Part shown: piece by piece, positions 5,446-13,182 of the stretch
Layout: each line of letters begins with the position of its first letter
Numbering within the stretch: position 1 is the first letter of the stretch
Source of the DNA: Chloroflexota bacterium
Lineage (GTDB): Bacteria; Chloroflexota; Dehalococcoidia; Lucifugimonadales; Lucifugimonadaceae
DNA: 16,739 nucleotides
Direction of reading: 5' to 3'
Assembly (NCBI GenBank): GCA_016189845.1
Contig: JACPRT010000011.1
Location: forward strand, 1 to 16,739
The notes under the pieces: model-generated
Told to the model about the DNA's origin: nothing
Seen by the model: only the letters and a program-made list of their open reading frames with translations
Databases searched by the model: none
Position numbers and translations under genes: made by a program

Positions 5446-7856
5446 TCCACCCCGTTTCTATACTTTCGGAAGACAGACTGTCAGTTGACGGCCGCGGGCG
5501 CACTGCCATGGAACGAGTTGTGAATCGTCGTCGAGTCTTCGAGACCGTGTGGCTGGTTCTGGCGGGGGTTTACGGACTGTCGGTCTGGTTCGGCGTTCAC
5601 GGATGGATGTCGGGCCCCCGCTCAGGTTTCTCCGTCGACTTTACCGGCTCGTCGCCTGTCGTCACGCGGGTCATCACAGCCGGCCCTGCGTGGGAAGTCG
5701 GTGTCCGGAGAGGCTTCGAGTTAGTACTGATCGATGGCTCGACGCCGACGGCCGAACGCTGGCAGGTCACCGGCGATCGGGACTCCGAGTTCGTGTTCAG
5801 GGCAGGAGACGGACGACTGGTGACGGTACCCGCAGATTCGACCGCTCCCGTCGGGACCGCCAGCGTCGCAATGTTGGAGCTGACTGCGCTGGTATTCGCA
5901 GCGGTGAGCCTTTTCCTCGGAACCAGGACATATCTGACGATCGAAGTCGCAGCCTTTTCGTGGTTGGGGCTAATAGCGGCGGGCGCAATCGCAGTGGCTC
6001 CGGGATCTCTGGCCAATGATCCTGCGGCCCTTCGCATCCAGGCAACGACCCTTCACTGGCTGCCAGCTGCCTTCATCGTGTTCTTCTACGCATTCGGGCG
6101 TGCACAGTCGAGGCAGGCCGGAATACCGTGGTCGAAATGGTTGCTGTTCCTCCCGGGAATCGCGGTTCTCCTGGATGTTCTATCGGGCCTTGAAAGCACG
6201 ACGTTCCCCGAAATCCGCCCCGTAGCGCTGAATCTGGCATTGGCATTTCTCGTAGGCGGGATTGCCTGCGGATTCGTGCTGCTGGTCCGGCGATACTTCG
6301 CAACATCGTCTCCGGTATTCCGTGAGCAAACTCGAGTCATCGTCGTGGGTACCGCCATCGCTGTGGCGCCAGTTGTCCTGCTCAGCGTTCTCCCAGAAGC
6401 CCTTGGCGGAGATCCAGTCGTCCCTCCCCAGTTCGCCGTCCTCACCACGGTGTTGATACCGCTCACTTTCGGCTACGCGATCTTGCGACACGAACTCATG
6501 GGCATCCGTCGCCTGGTGCACCGTGGTGTTAGCTATGCCCTGATCTCAGCCCTCGTAATTCTCCTGTACGTCGGCATCATCACCGCGTTGCGGAGCGTGG
6601 GGGCGAGCAGCATAGGCAACTCCGCGCTGGACCTCTCGGTAATGGTCGCGATTCTTGTCGGCGTGCCACTGGTCCCACAGGTGCGCGGGATGGCCTTCGC
6701 GGCTGTCGACCGGCTGCTGTACCGGGATTTCGTAAACCACAGGGAGGTGCTGCGCGAGATCAGCATCGACGCCGTGCACACGACAGACCTCCAGGGTCTC
6801 AACCAGGGGATCCTCAAGCGTGTGGTCGACGCCCTGGGCCTGCCATTCGCCGTCTTCGTGATGCGAAACGCGGACGGACTCGAAGTCTTGGGACGCGTTG
6901 GGCAGGTTCCTCAGAACCTGCTCGATGGAGGCGTCAAAACGCCCGCGCTTGAGGAATCGAACGATCCAGTCACCGACCTTGTGGACCTTGGCGGCGATGC
7001 TGGACAGGCGCTCTGTGTGGCGATACCCGGGCAACAGGGGCAGACCGGACTTCTGTACCTGGGCCCCAAGCTAAACGGCGAGCCCTTCCGTTCCGACGAC
7101 CTGCAGATGGCGCAAACCGCGGCAAGCCTGGTGTCCACGGTGATTTCACGCCTCCGCCTGCTCGACGAGTTGCGCGCCCAGTCCCAGGAGTTGTCCAAGC
7201 TGAACAAGCGCCTGGTCGAAGTCGAAGAACAGCAGCTGGCCAGGCTTTCCGGCTACCTCCACGACGAGCCGCTGCAAAAGGTCACATACGTCCTGGGCCA
7301 ATACCGCGACAGGTATTCCGACGACGAACTGGCGAAGATCCTGCTCGAAGTCACCAATGATCTCAGGCTTGTGAGCGGCACGTTGAGCCCGGCCATGCTG
7401 GTAGACCTGGGGCTGGTCCGTGCCCTGGAGTCGCTCGTCCATGAGTCCGAAGGCAGAAACCGCTACCACATCGATTTCCAGGTCTCCGGCCTGGGGCGCG
7501 AAGAACGCCTGCCAATCGGGGTGGAATTGACCGCATATCGGGTTGCCCAGGAGGCCCTGGCGAACTGCCAGAAGCATTCGAAGGCGACCGCGATCTGGAT
7601 CGAGCTGGCGGTGTCGCCTGATACGCTCGTGCTGTCGGTCGACGACAACGGGGTCGGCCTCAACGGCGCGACATCCCAGGTCCACCGGGCATCGACGCAT
7701 CTCGGCCTGCGACACCTCAAGCAACGCGTCGAGAGCTATGGAGGGGCGCTGCTCGTGACGAACCGGCGTTCCCGGGGCGCGAGCGTGGTCGCCACCATAC
7801 CGATATCGAAGGACGTGCCAGATGCCGGCCCAGAATTCAGAATCCACGCCAACTAA
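5442..7856 (+). CDS. comP: ComP-like polytopic sensor histidine kinase with PDZ domain
   Basis: This is an 804-residue kinase from TTG 5442, which overlaps the comQ stop (TTGA); ATG 5508 (residue 23) is the alternative start. Order: first membrane helix (about 35-55); an extracytoplasmic PDZ-like domain (about 65-120, with VVTRVITAGPAWEVGVRRG and LIDG); then about nine more hydrophobic helices (about 140-420); a GAF-like linker (about 440-580); a coiled segment; a HisKA_3 dimerisation domain with phospho-acceptor H607 in YLHDEPLQ; and HATPase with EALANCQKH (N box), VDDNGVG (G1) and HLGLRHLKQRV. Length and layout match Bacillus ComP (about 770 residues, many helices, LHD-type His box). It should sense the modified peptide at the membrane and phosphorylate the regulator encoded immediately downstream, whose start lies within this gene. 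Ligand identity is inferred from context. Confidence 0.87.
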   Translation: MIHPVSILSEDRLSVDGRGRTAMERVVNRRRVFETVWLVLAGVYGLSVWFGVHGWMSGPRSGFSVDFTGSSPVVTRVITAGPAWEVGVRRGFELVLIDGSTPTAERWQVTGDRDSEFVFRAGDGRLVTVPADSTAPVGTASVAMLELTALVFAAVSLFLGTRTYLTIEVAAFSWLGLIAAGAIAVAPGSLANDPAALRIQATTLHWLPAAFIVFFYAFGRAQSRQAGIPWSKWLLFLPGIAVLLDVLSGLESTTFPEIRPVALNLALAFLVGGIACGFVLLVRRYFATSSPVFREQTRVIVVGTAIAVAPVVLLSVLPEALGGDPVVPPQFAVLTTVLIPLTFGYAILRHELMGIRRLVHRGVSYALISALVILLYVGIITALRSVGASSIGNSALDLSVMVAILVGVPLVPQVRGMAFAAVDRLLYRDFVNHREVLREISIDAVHTTDLQGLNQGILKRVVDALGLPFAVFVMRNADGLEVLGRVGQVPQNLLDGGVKTPALEESNDPVTDLVDLGGDAGQALCVAIPGQQGQTGLLYLGPKLNGEPFRSDDLQMAQTAASLVSTVISRLRLLDELRAQSQELSKLNKRLVEVEEQQLARLSGYLHDEPLQKVTYVLGQYRDRYSDDELAKILLEVTNDLRLVSGTLSPAMLVDLGLVRALESLVHESEGRNRYHIDFQVSGLGREERLPIGVELTAYRVAQEALANCQKHSKATAIWIELAVSPDTLVLSVDDNGVGLNGATSQVHRASTHLGLRHLKQRVESYGGALLVTNRRSRGASVVATIPISKDVPDAGPEFRIHAN
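7808..7813 (+). promoter_or_regulatory. Shine-Dalgarno GAAGGA of comA-like gene, inside comP
   Basis: GAAGGA at 7808-7813, within the last codons of the kinase gene, lies eight bases before ATG 7822. It supports that start and therefore the 35-base overlap, which implies coupled translation of kinase and regulator. Confidence 0.65.
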
Positions 7857-8511
7857 GTCGATCCTGGTGGTCGACGACCACCCGATGATGCGAGTCGGGG
7901 CGGCGGCAGCGCTGTCGAACGCACCCGACTGCAGCGTGGTCGGCGAGACGGACAACGCCGACGACGCACTGGAGATGGCGAACCGTCTGAAGCCGAACAT
8001 CGTGCTGACGGACATCCGGTTGAGGGGCGACCGGACGGGGGTGGATCTGGCACGAGACCTGCGGGAACAGGTACCCGACACGAAGATCATCGTGTTCACG
8101 AATTTTCCGCACGAGCCGTACGTGCGCGCCATGATGGAGCTCGGCGTCGAGGGCTACCTCCTGAAGGACACACCTCCCAGCGACGTCCTGGACGCCATAC
8201 GCATGGTCTTCAAGGGTCGCAACGTCTTCTCGTCGGCGGTTACCAGCAGCATCGTGCGGGGCTACCTCCGCACCTCCGATGCCAGGCAGGACAAATCCAG
8301 GGAAGGCCTCACGAGCAGGGAAGCGGAAGTCCTCCAACTGATTGCTGAAGGGCGGTCCAACGACGAGATTTCGCAGACCCTGGGCATCACCGTGAAAGCG
8401 ATTCAGGTCCACCTCTCGAACCTGTACGCAAAGCTGGGCGCCCACAGCCGCACAGAGGCCGTCGTCCAGGCGGCGAAGCGAGGTCTGGTCGTCCTCGAGG
8501 AAGGGCGGTAA
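7822..8511 (+). CDS. comA: ComA-like NarL/LuxR-family response regulator
   Basis: This is a 229-residue two-domain regulator. The receiver domain (about residues 13-130) has the acidic pair D18/D19 in VVDDH, phospho-acceptor D64 in VLTDIRL, T93 in VFTN and K115 in YLLKD. The LuxR-type helix-turn-helix (about 162-226) begins LTSREAEVLQLIAEGRSNDEI and has recognition helix TVKAIQVHLSNLYAKLGAHSR. NarL-family regulators are the standard partners of HisKA_3 kinases such as the one encoded directly upstream, and the genes overlap by 35 bases. Like Bacillus ComA it should bind DNA when phosphorylated. The direct repeats before comX are candidate targets, which would give positive feedback. The size is normal for the family and no key residue is missing. 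The ComA assignment rests on context, because NarL regulators are numerous. Confidence 0.88.
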   Translation: MPAQNSESTPTKSILVVDDHPMMRVGAAAALSNAPDCSVVGETDNADDALEMANRLKPNIVLTDIRLRGDRTGVDLARDLREQVPDTKIIVFTNFPHEPYVRAMMELGVEGYLLKDTPPSDVLDAIRMVFKGRNVFSSAVTSSIVRGYLRTSDARQDKSREGLTSREAEVLQLIAEGRSNDEISQTLGITVKAIQVHLSNLYAKLGAHSRTEAVVQAAKRGLVVLEEGR

Positions 8512-8622
8512 GCCCCGTCCAATTTGGGTGACCGCTCGGATGCCCGGGCGCGGTCTCCGGACGAACATCAGCCTCGGAAGCCCCACCCCGTCGGGGCCAG
8601 ATCTGAGGCGTAAACCAGGCCC

Positions 8623-10779
8623 GTGGCGACGCTCGGAGAGATAGCTGCCGACCTACGCTCGCGCCCGCGTGAAAAACGCGGCGAGAGGTTCACGACGCGC
8701 CTGCCGGTGCTCGCAGCTGCGGCCACCCTCGCGATGCTGTTGGCCATGACCATCGGCACGACGGTCGCCCTCCGCAGCCTGATGGGTGCAAAAAGCCAGG
8801 GGCGATTCGATGAATTTGCTGCCAACGCCTCCGCGGTCGTAGGCGCGGAGGCCAGCCGCAGCCTGACCGAAATATCCGCGGTCGAGGGTTTCTTCAGCGC
8901 CTCCGATAACGTCTCCGAGAATGCGTTCAATAACTTCGCCCTCGCCATGACCCGGGCGGGTTCCGCCGTGAAGATGCTGGGCTATGCGCCGCTCGACACC
9001 GAAGGGCCGTCCGGTCGATTCACGGTGGCCCACCTGTATCCGACGCGCCCGGGACTCGTCACCATGGGCGAGGACCTTTCCGCCGATTCCCGATTCTCGG
9101 CGGCCATCGGACGGGCAACGGAGACCGGGGGACCGGCGACCACCGGCCCGATCCAGGCCTCAAGCGGGGACCCGGTCGGATTCCTCGTTTTCTTCCCCGT
9201 GTACGGCAAGGGTCAGTCGGATCGGGTCACCGTCATCGGGTACGCCTTCGGCGTCTACGACCTGGGTGAATTCCTCGCCGAACCCCTGGCGCGCGCCGGG
9301 ATCGGTTCGATCAAGTTCCGCGTGATCGATCTCCCGTCAGGCGCCCCCGCGCGCGAGATATATCCATCGCCAGGCGGCGATTCCGCAGCCTTATGGGCGG
9401 CCGGGTACAAGGCTGATTCGAGCCTGCTGCTGGCCGGCCGGGAATGGCGGCTCGAATTCCTGTCCCCTCCCGGATACGGGCTGAGCCCGCTGGAGCAGCA
9501 GGTCTGGATCATCGTGATGTCTGCCGGTCTCGCCCTGACGGTAGTCGCTGCAGGTTCGACCTACTCCCTGGTGGCAAGCCGTCGGCAGGTAAGGCTTGAC
9601 CTGCACCTCCTGACCACTCAGCTTTCCGTCATCCTCGACGCCGCGCTCGAGTCGATTGTCGTTACCGACCGCAACGGCAGCGTGGTCTGGGCAAACGGCG
9701 CATTCGCCCGCAACTTCGGGCTGGGTGATGCCAGAATGCTCGTCGGAGTGCCCTGGAGAGAGCTCTGGCAGCGACCGGGGGTCGAAGTGGCCCAGCGGGA
9801 GCGATTCGTGGCCCACATGAATGAGATCAGTGCGAACCAGAGCCTCGCAATTTCCAGCGAGGACGTCGACGTCACACGCCCGGCGCGCCGGACGTTGTCA
9901 CTGACTTCCGTTCCCGTCGCCGACCACGCAGGCACCTACCTGGGCCGGCTCTGGGTATATCGAGACGTGACTACCGAGCGTGCAGCGGACAAGGCGAAAT
10001 CGGTGTTCGTGTCCATGGTCTCGCACGAATTGCGGACGCCACTGACGTCGGTCATAGGGTTCCTGGACCTGGCCCTCGACGAGGAGCGGGACCGTTCGGC
10101 TGGCAAACTCAGCCGGTATCTCGACACGGCCCGTGCGAACGCCGATCGGCTGCAGCGGCTGGTCCGGGACATCCTGGATCTTTCGTCGCTCGAGGCCGGC
10201 GGCATTCGCCTGGACGCCGGACCTGTGGACGTTCGAGAGCTGGTGACGGAACTCGTGGATTCCATGGACTCTGAGTTTGGGGAACATCGCCTGCGCGCCA
10301 GCGTCGACATGCCTGCGACGGTGCGCCCTATTCGCGGGGACCGTGGCCGCCTGGCGCAGGTACTGACGAACCTTCTCTCCAATGCCCTCCGCTACACGCC
10401 TGCCGGCGGAGAGGTCTCGGTCGTCGTACGCGAACAGGACGGCAACATACAGATCTCGGTCCGCGATACCGGTGTCGGCATACCGAAGGAATTCCACGAG
10501 AAGATCTTCGAACGGTTCGTCCGAGTCGGCGTCAATGGGGGCGCGGCGCCAACCGGGGGCACCGGGCTAGGGCTGGCGATCACGAAGACGCTGGTCGAGT
10601 TGCACGGCGGCCGAATCTCGCTGGACAGCACACCAGGGCAGGGGAGCACGTTTACGGTGAGCTTCCCGGCCCACGAGGAGGCGGACCCTTCTACCGGGCC
10701 CACGGCAGGCGCTGTAGATGGAACCGAGTCGCCTGCACTCGTAGCGCCGGTCCCCGTTGGTCAGCGTTCAGCTCAGTGA
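8623..10779 (+). CDS. CHASE-PAS sensor histidine kinase
   Basis: This is a 718-residue membrane kinase from GTG 8623, the first start after an in-frame TAA; there is no strong Shine-Dalgarno. Order: TM1 (about 27-50); an extracytoplasmic CHASE-type domain (about 60-280) with the family-like EISAVEGFFSAS, a Phe-rich helix and MLGYAPLD; TM2 (about 295-318); a PAS domain (about 330-450; ESIVVTDRNGSVVWAN); HisKA with H468 in MVSHELRTPLTS; and HATPase with NLLSNALRYTP, DTGVGIP and GTGLGLAI. CHASE domains bind small molecules or peptides outside the cell; the ligand here is unknown. It follows the comA-like gene by 111 bases on the same strand and may be read with it. Its HisKA type differs from that of the ComP-like kinase, so its natural partner is an OmpR-type regulator, and one is encoded convergently 25 bases away. 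Confidence 0.9.
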   Translation: MATLGEIAADLRSRPREKRGERFTTRLPVLAAAATLAMLLAMTIGTTVALRSLMGAKSQGRFDEFAANASAVVGAEASRSLTEISAVEGFFSASDNVSENAFNNFALAMTRAGSAVKMLGYAPLDTEGPSGRFTVAHLYPTRPGLVTMGEDLSADSRFSAAIGRATETGGPATTGPIQASSGDPVGFLVFFPVYGKGQSDRVTVIGYAFGVYDLGEFLAEPLARAGIGSIKFRVIDLPSGAPAREIYPSPGGDSAALWAAGYKADSSLLLAGREWRLEFLSPPGYGLSPLEQQVWIIVMSAGLALTVVAAGSTYSLVASRRQVRLDLHLLTTQLSVILDAALESIVVTDRNGSVVWANGAFARNFGLGDARMLVGVPWRELWQRPGVEVAQRERFVAHMNEISANQSLAISSEDVDVTRPARRTLSLTSVPVADHAGTYLGRLWVYRDVTTERAADKAKSVFVSMVSHELRTPLTSVIGFLDLALDEERDRSAGKLSRYLDTARANADRLQRLVRDILDLSSLEAGGIRLDAGPVDVRELVTELVDSMDSEFGEHRLRASVDMPATVRPIRGDRGRLAQVLTNLLSNALRYTPAGGEVSVVVREQDGNIQISVRDTGVGIPKEFHEKIFERFVRVGVNGGAAPTGGTGLGLAITKTLVELHGGRISLDSTPGQGSTFTVSFPAHEEADPSTGPTAGAVDGTESPALVAPVPVGQRSAQ

Positions 10780-10804
10780 GCGTGTCCGACATCCGGCCAG
10801 GATT

Positions 10805-11530
10805 CTAGCTGGCGATATCGGCGGCCCCGGCCGCGGGTGGCGTGTACCTATACCCGAACTGTCGCACCGTCTGAATCAGACGTGGTCGTCGTGGGTCGCT
10901 CTCAACCTTTGACCGCAGGTAGGAAACGTAGAGGCGGACGCTTTCGGAGGAGACCTCCAGCGAATCCTGTCCCCACACGACGTCCAGGAGCCGCTCCTGG
11001 CTGATCACCTGACCGGCGTTCTTGACGAGGGCGACCAGCAACTTGTACTCCAGCGGCGACAGCGATACGGGCTGCCCTCGGACCGCCACCGAATGCGCGG
11101 AATGGTCGATCGTGAGCTCGCCGTCGGAGTAGACCTGCGCCGAGTTCTTTACGGCGGGCAGGGCAGCGCGCCGCAATGCGGCGGCGACGCGTGCAGCCAG
11201 CTCGTTCTTGCCGAAGGGCTTCACGATGTAGTCGTCGGCCCCCGCCTCCAGGCCCTTGACGCGGTCCGACTCGGCCCCGTAGGCGGTCAGAAAGATGACG
11301 GGGATCTCCGACACCTCCCGTATCCGGCTGCACAGCTCGAGCCCGTTCATGCGAGGCATCTCGATGTCGACGATTGCCAGGTCTGGCCGCTGCTGGAAGA
11401 AGATCCGGAGCGCGGCAGCACCGGAATCGGCGCAGACGACCCGGTAGCCGGCCTTCTCGAGACGGGTCGATACCAGCTCGAGGATGTCCGGCTCGTCGTC
11501 CACTACCAGGATGTTTGCAGCACCTGTCAT
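10805..11530 (-). CDS. OmpR/PhoB-family response regulator
   Basis: This is a complete 241-residue regulator. The receiver domain has D11/D12 (VVDDEPD), phospho-acceptor D55 (AIVDIEMPRMNG), T82 (FLTAYG) and K104 (IVKPF). The C-terminal winged helix (about 133-232) has LSPLEYKLLVALVKNAG, VWGQDS, SVRLYVSYLRSKVE and the terminal hairpin QTVRQFGYRY. The fold pairs with HisKA kinases, so the CHASE-PAS kinase encoded convergently is the likely partner. No good Shine-Dalgarno precedes ATG 11530, but on the minus strand a -10-like TATGGT (11542-11537) ends six bases before the ATG, so the transcript may be leaderless. Target genes are unknown. Confidence 0.93.
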   Translation of the reverse strand: MTGAANILVVDDEPDILELVSTRLEKAGYRVVCADSGAAALRIFFQQRPDLAIVDIEMPRMNGLELCSRIREVSEIPVIFLTAYGAESDRVKGLEAGADDYIVKPFGKNELAARVAAALRRAALPAVKNSAQVYSDGELTIDHSAHSVAVRGQPVSLSPLEYKLLVALVKNAGQVISQERLLDVVWGQDSLEVSSESVRLYVSYLRSKVESDPRRPRLIQTVRQFGYRYTPPAAGAADIAS

Positions 11531-11635
11531 GCAATCACCATAACAATCCCCGGCGGCTCATGCGTGCGTGCTTTCCGCATCACGTTCTTACGCGATTCAC
11601 ACATTTGGTTCGCGTAGACTATTGACGTGCCTCGA

Positions 11636-11712
11636 GCGGCGGTAGCTCAGTTTGGCAGAGCGCCGTCCTTCCAAGTCGGAGGCCGCGGGTTCGAATCCCG
11701 TCCGCCGCTCCA
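11636..11712 (+). tRNA. tRNA-Gly(UCC), CCA encoded
   Basis: A full cloverleaf can be drawn: seven perfect acceptor pairs (11636-11642 with 11702-11708), D stem 11645-11648/11658-11661, anticodon arm 11663-11679 with loop CTTCCAA and anticodon TCC at 11670-11672, five-base variable loop, and T arm 11685-11701 with TTCGAAT. The discriminator is T11709, as expected for bacterial glycine tRNAs, and CCA follows at 11710-11712. One oddity is an apparent U-U mismatch in the anticodon stem (11666 with 11676). The amidase gene begins 36 bases downstream and may be co-transcribed. Confidence 0.95.
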
Positions 11713-11747
11713 CCCTGCTCCTCAGTCACGAGGTACCCATCCGCCCA

Positions 11748-13154
11748 ATGGACGAATCCCTTCATTTCAAGACGATCACCGAACTGGCCGGGCTGATCAG
11801 GTCGAAGAAGCTCTCGCCTGTCGAAGCCACGAGGGCGCAGCTGGAACGCATCGAAAAACTCGATGGGCGGCTCAGGGCCTACGCGACCGTGACGGCCGAT
11901 CTGGCGATGGACCAGGCCAGGCGTGCCGAACGTGAGATAACCGGTGGCAGGCACCGTGGCCCGCTGCACGGAGTTCCGGTCGCGGTCAAGGACCTCTGCT
12001 TCACCCGGGGGGTCCGAACCATGGGCGGTTCCGCGGTCATGATGGACCACGTTCCTGATCATGACTCCACGGTCGTGGCGCGCCTGGCGGACGCGGGCGC
12101 GGTTCTTCTCGGCAAGCTCAATCTGACTGAAGGTGCGATGGGCGGGTACAACCCGAAGCTGAAGGCGCCCGAAAACCCGTGGAAGGAATCGCACTGGCCG
12201 GGAGCGTCGTCGAGCGGTTCCGGGGCCGCCACGGCCGCCGGCCTGGCCTACGGCACGCTGGGGAGCGACACCGGCGGTTCCATCCGGCATCCTTCCGCCG
12301 TGTGTGGCGTCGTCGGGCTCAAGCCGACATGGGGCAGGGTGAGCCGCTACGGAGTTCTCGCGCTCGCGGAGTCCCAGGATCACGTCGGGCCAATCACCCG
12401 TAGCAGCGCCGACGCCGGGATCATCCTCCAGGCGATTGCTGGCGCAGACCCCAACGATCCCACGAGCTTGCCGGACAGCGTGCCGGACATGCTGGCCGGG
12501 GTCGGCAGGGGAGTCAGCGGAGTCAGGATCGGCTTTGACGAGGAGTTCACCGCGGTCGACATGGCGCCGGACTTCGCGAAGGCGGTCGTCCAGGGTGTCG
12601 AAGTGATGAGGAAGCTGGGCGCCCGGATCGTGCCCGTGAAGATGCCCCGACGGCTGCGCGAGTACGTACAGGCGTGGCCGGTAATATGCACCGCCGAAGC
12701 CCTGGCGGCTCACAGCCCGTACTATCCGGGGCGTGCGGCCGAATACGGCCCGTGGTTCAGGGGCTGGCTCGAAAGAGGCGCTGCTGTCACCGGCGCGGAC
12801 TACGCGCGAGCCAACAACCTGCGCGCCGCCTGTACCGGCGAGTTGCGGGCGATGATGCGCGCCCTCGACGTCTTCGCATGCCCTTCTACGGCGAGGGCCG
12901 CATACCCGGTAACGCCGGCGATCCTCTTCGGCCCGATCCCGCCCGATCGGGACCCCTGGCAGTCCAGGTACACCGTGCCCTTCAACTTCGCGGGCCTGCC
13001 CACGATCTCCGTCCCCTGCGGGCTGTCGGACGAGGGACTGCCGCTCTCGCTACAGTTCGTTGGCGGTCCGCTGAGCGAAGACCTCCTGGTTCGGGTCGGC
13101 GACGCATATGAACGGGCCACGGAGTGGCACCGGCTTCATCCAGCAGGGTGGTAG
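11748..13154 (+). CDS. amidase (amidase signature family)
   Basis: This is a 468-residue amidase-signature hydrolase from ATG 11748. The frame is open further upstream, but that part lies over the tRNA and is rejected. The catalytic Ser-cisSer-Lys triad is visible: K81 in VPVAVKDL, S154 in GASSSGSGAATAAG and nucleophile S178 in GSDTGGSIRHPS, at spacings equal to those of GatA and FAAH. The C-terminal part has VPFNFAGLPTISVPCG and LPLSLQFVGG, typical of the family. It hydrolyses a carboxamide; the substrate is unknown. No gatB or gatC lies nearby, so it is more likely a catabolic stand-alone amidase than the tRNA amidotransferase subunit. There is no signal peptide. It lies 36 bases after tRNA-Gly without an obvious promoter of its own, and converges on the NHL gene. 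Confidence 0.93.
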   Translation: MDESLHFKTITELAGLIRSKKLSPVEATRAQLERIEKLDGRLRAYATVTADLAMDQARRAEREITGGRHRGPLHGVPVAVKDLCFTRGVRTMGGSAVMMDHVPDHDSTVVARLADAGAVLLGKLNLTEGAMGGYNPKLKAPENPWKESHWPGASSSGSGAATAAGLAYGTLGSDTGGSIRHPSAVCGVVGLKPTWGRVSRYGVLALAESQDHVGPITRSSADAGIILQAIAGADPNDPTSLPDSVPDMLAGVGRGVSGVRIGFDEEFTAVDMAPDFAKAVVQGVEVMRKLGARIVPVKMPRRLREYVQAWPVICTAEALAAHSPYYPGRAAEYGPWFRGWLERGAAVTGADYARANNLRAACTGELRAMMRALDVFACPSTARAAYPVTPAILFGPIPPDRDPWQSRYTVPFNFAGLPTISVPCGLSDEGLPLSLQFVGGPLSEDLLVRVGDAYERATEWHRLHPAGW

Positions 13155-13182
13155 GGTCGGACAGGCCTGGCGCCCCGGAGCC

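Noticed and set aside
7146..8132. Minus-strand 328-codon open frame opposite the kinase/regulator junction
   Set aside because: It lies across two genes with unmistakable catalytic motifs and its own translation shows no domain.
8571..8600. CCCCG-T-CGGGG hairpin in the gap after the comA-like gene
   Set aside because: Short arms, essentially no loop and no T-run; not convincing as a terminator.
11652..11747. N-terminal extension of the amidase over the tRNA
   Set aside because: The bases form a complete tRNA-Gly; ATG 11748 is the first start after it and fits the family's N-terminus.
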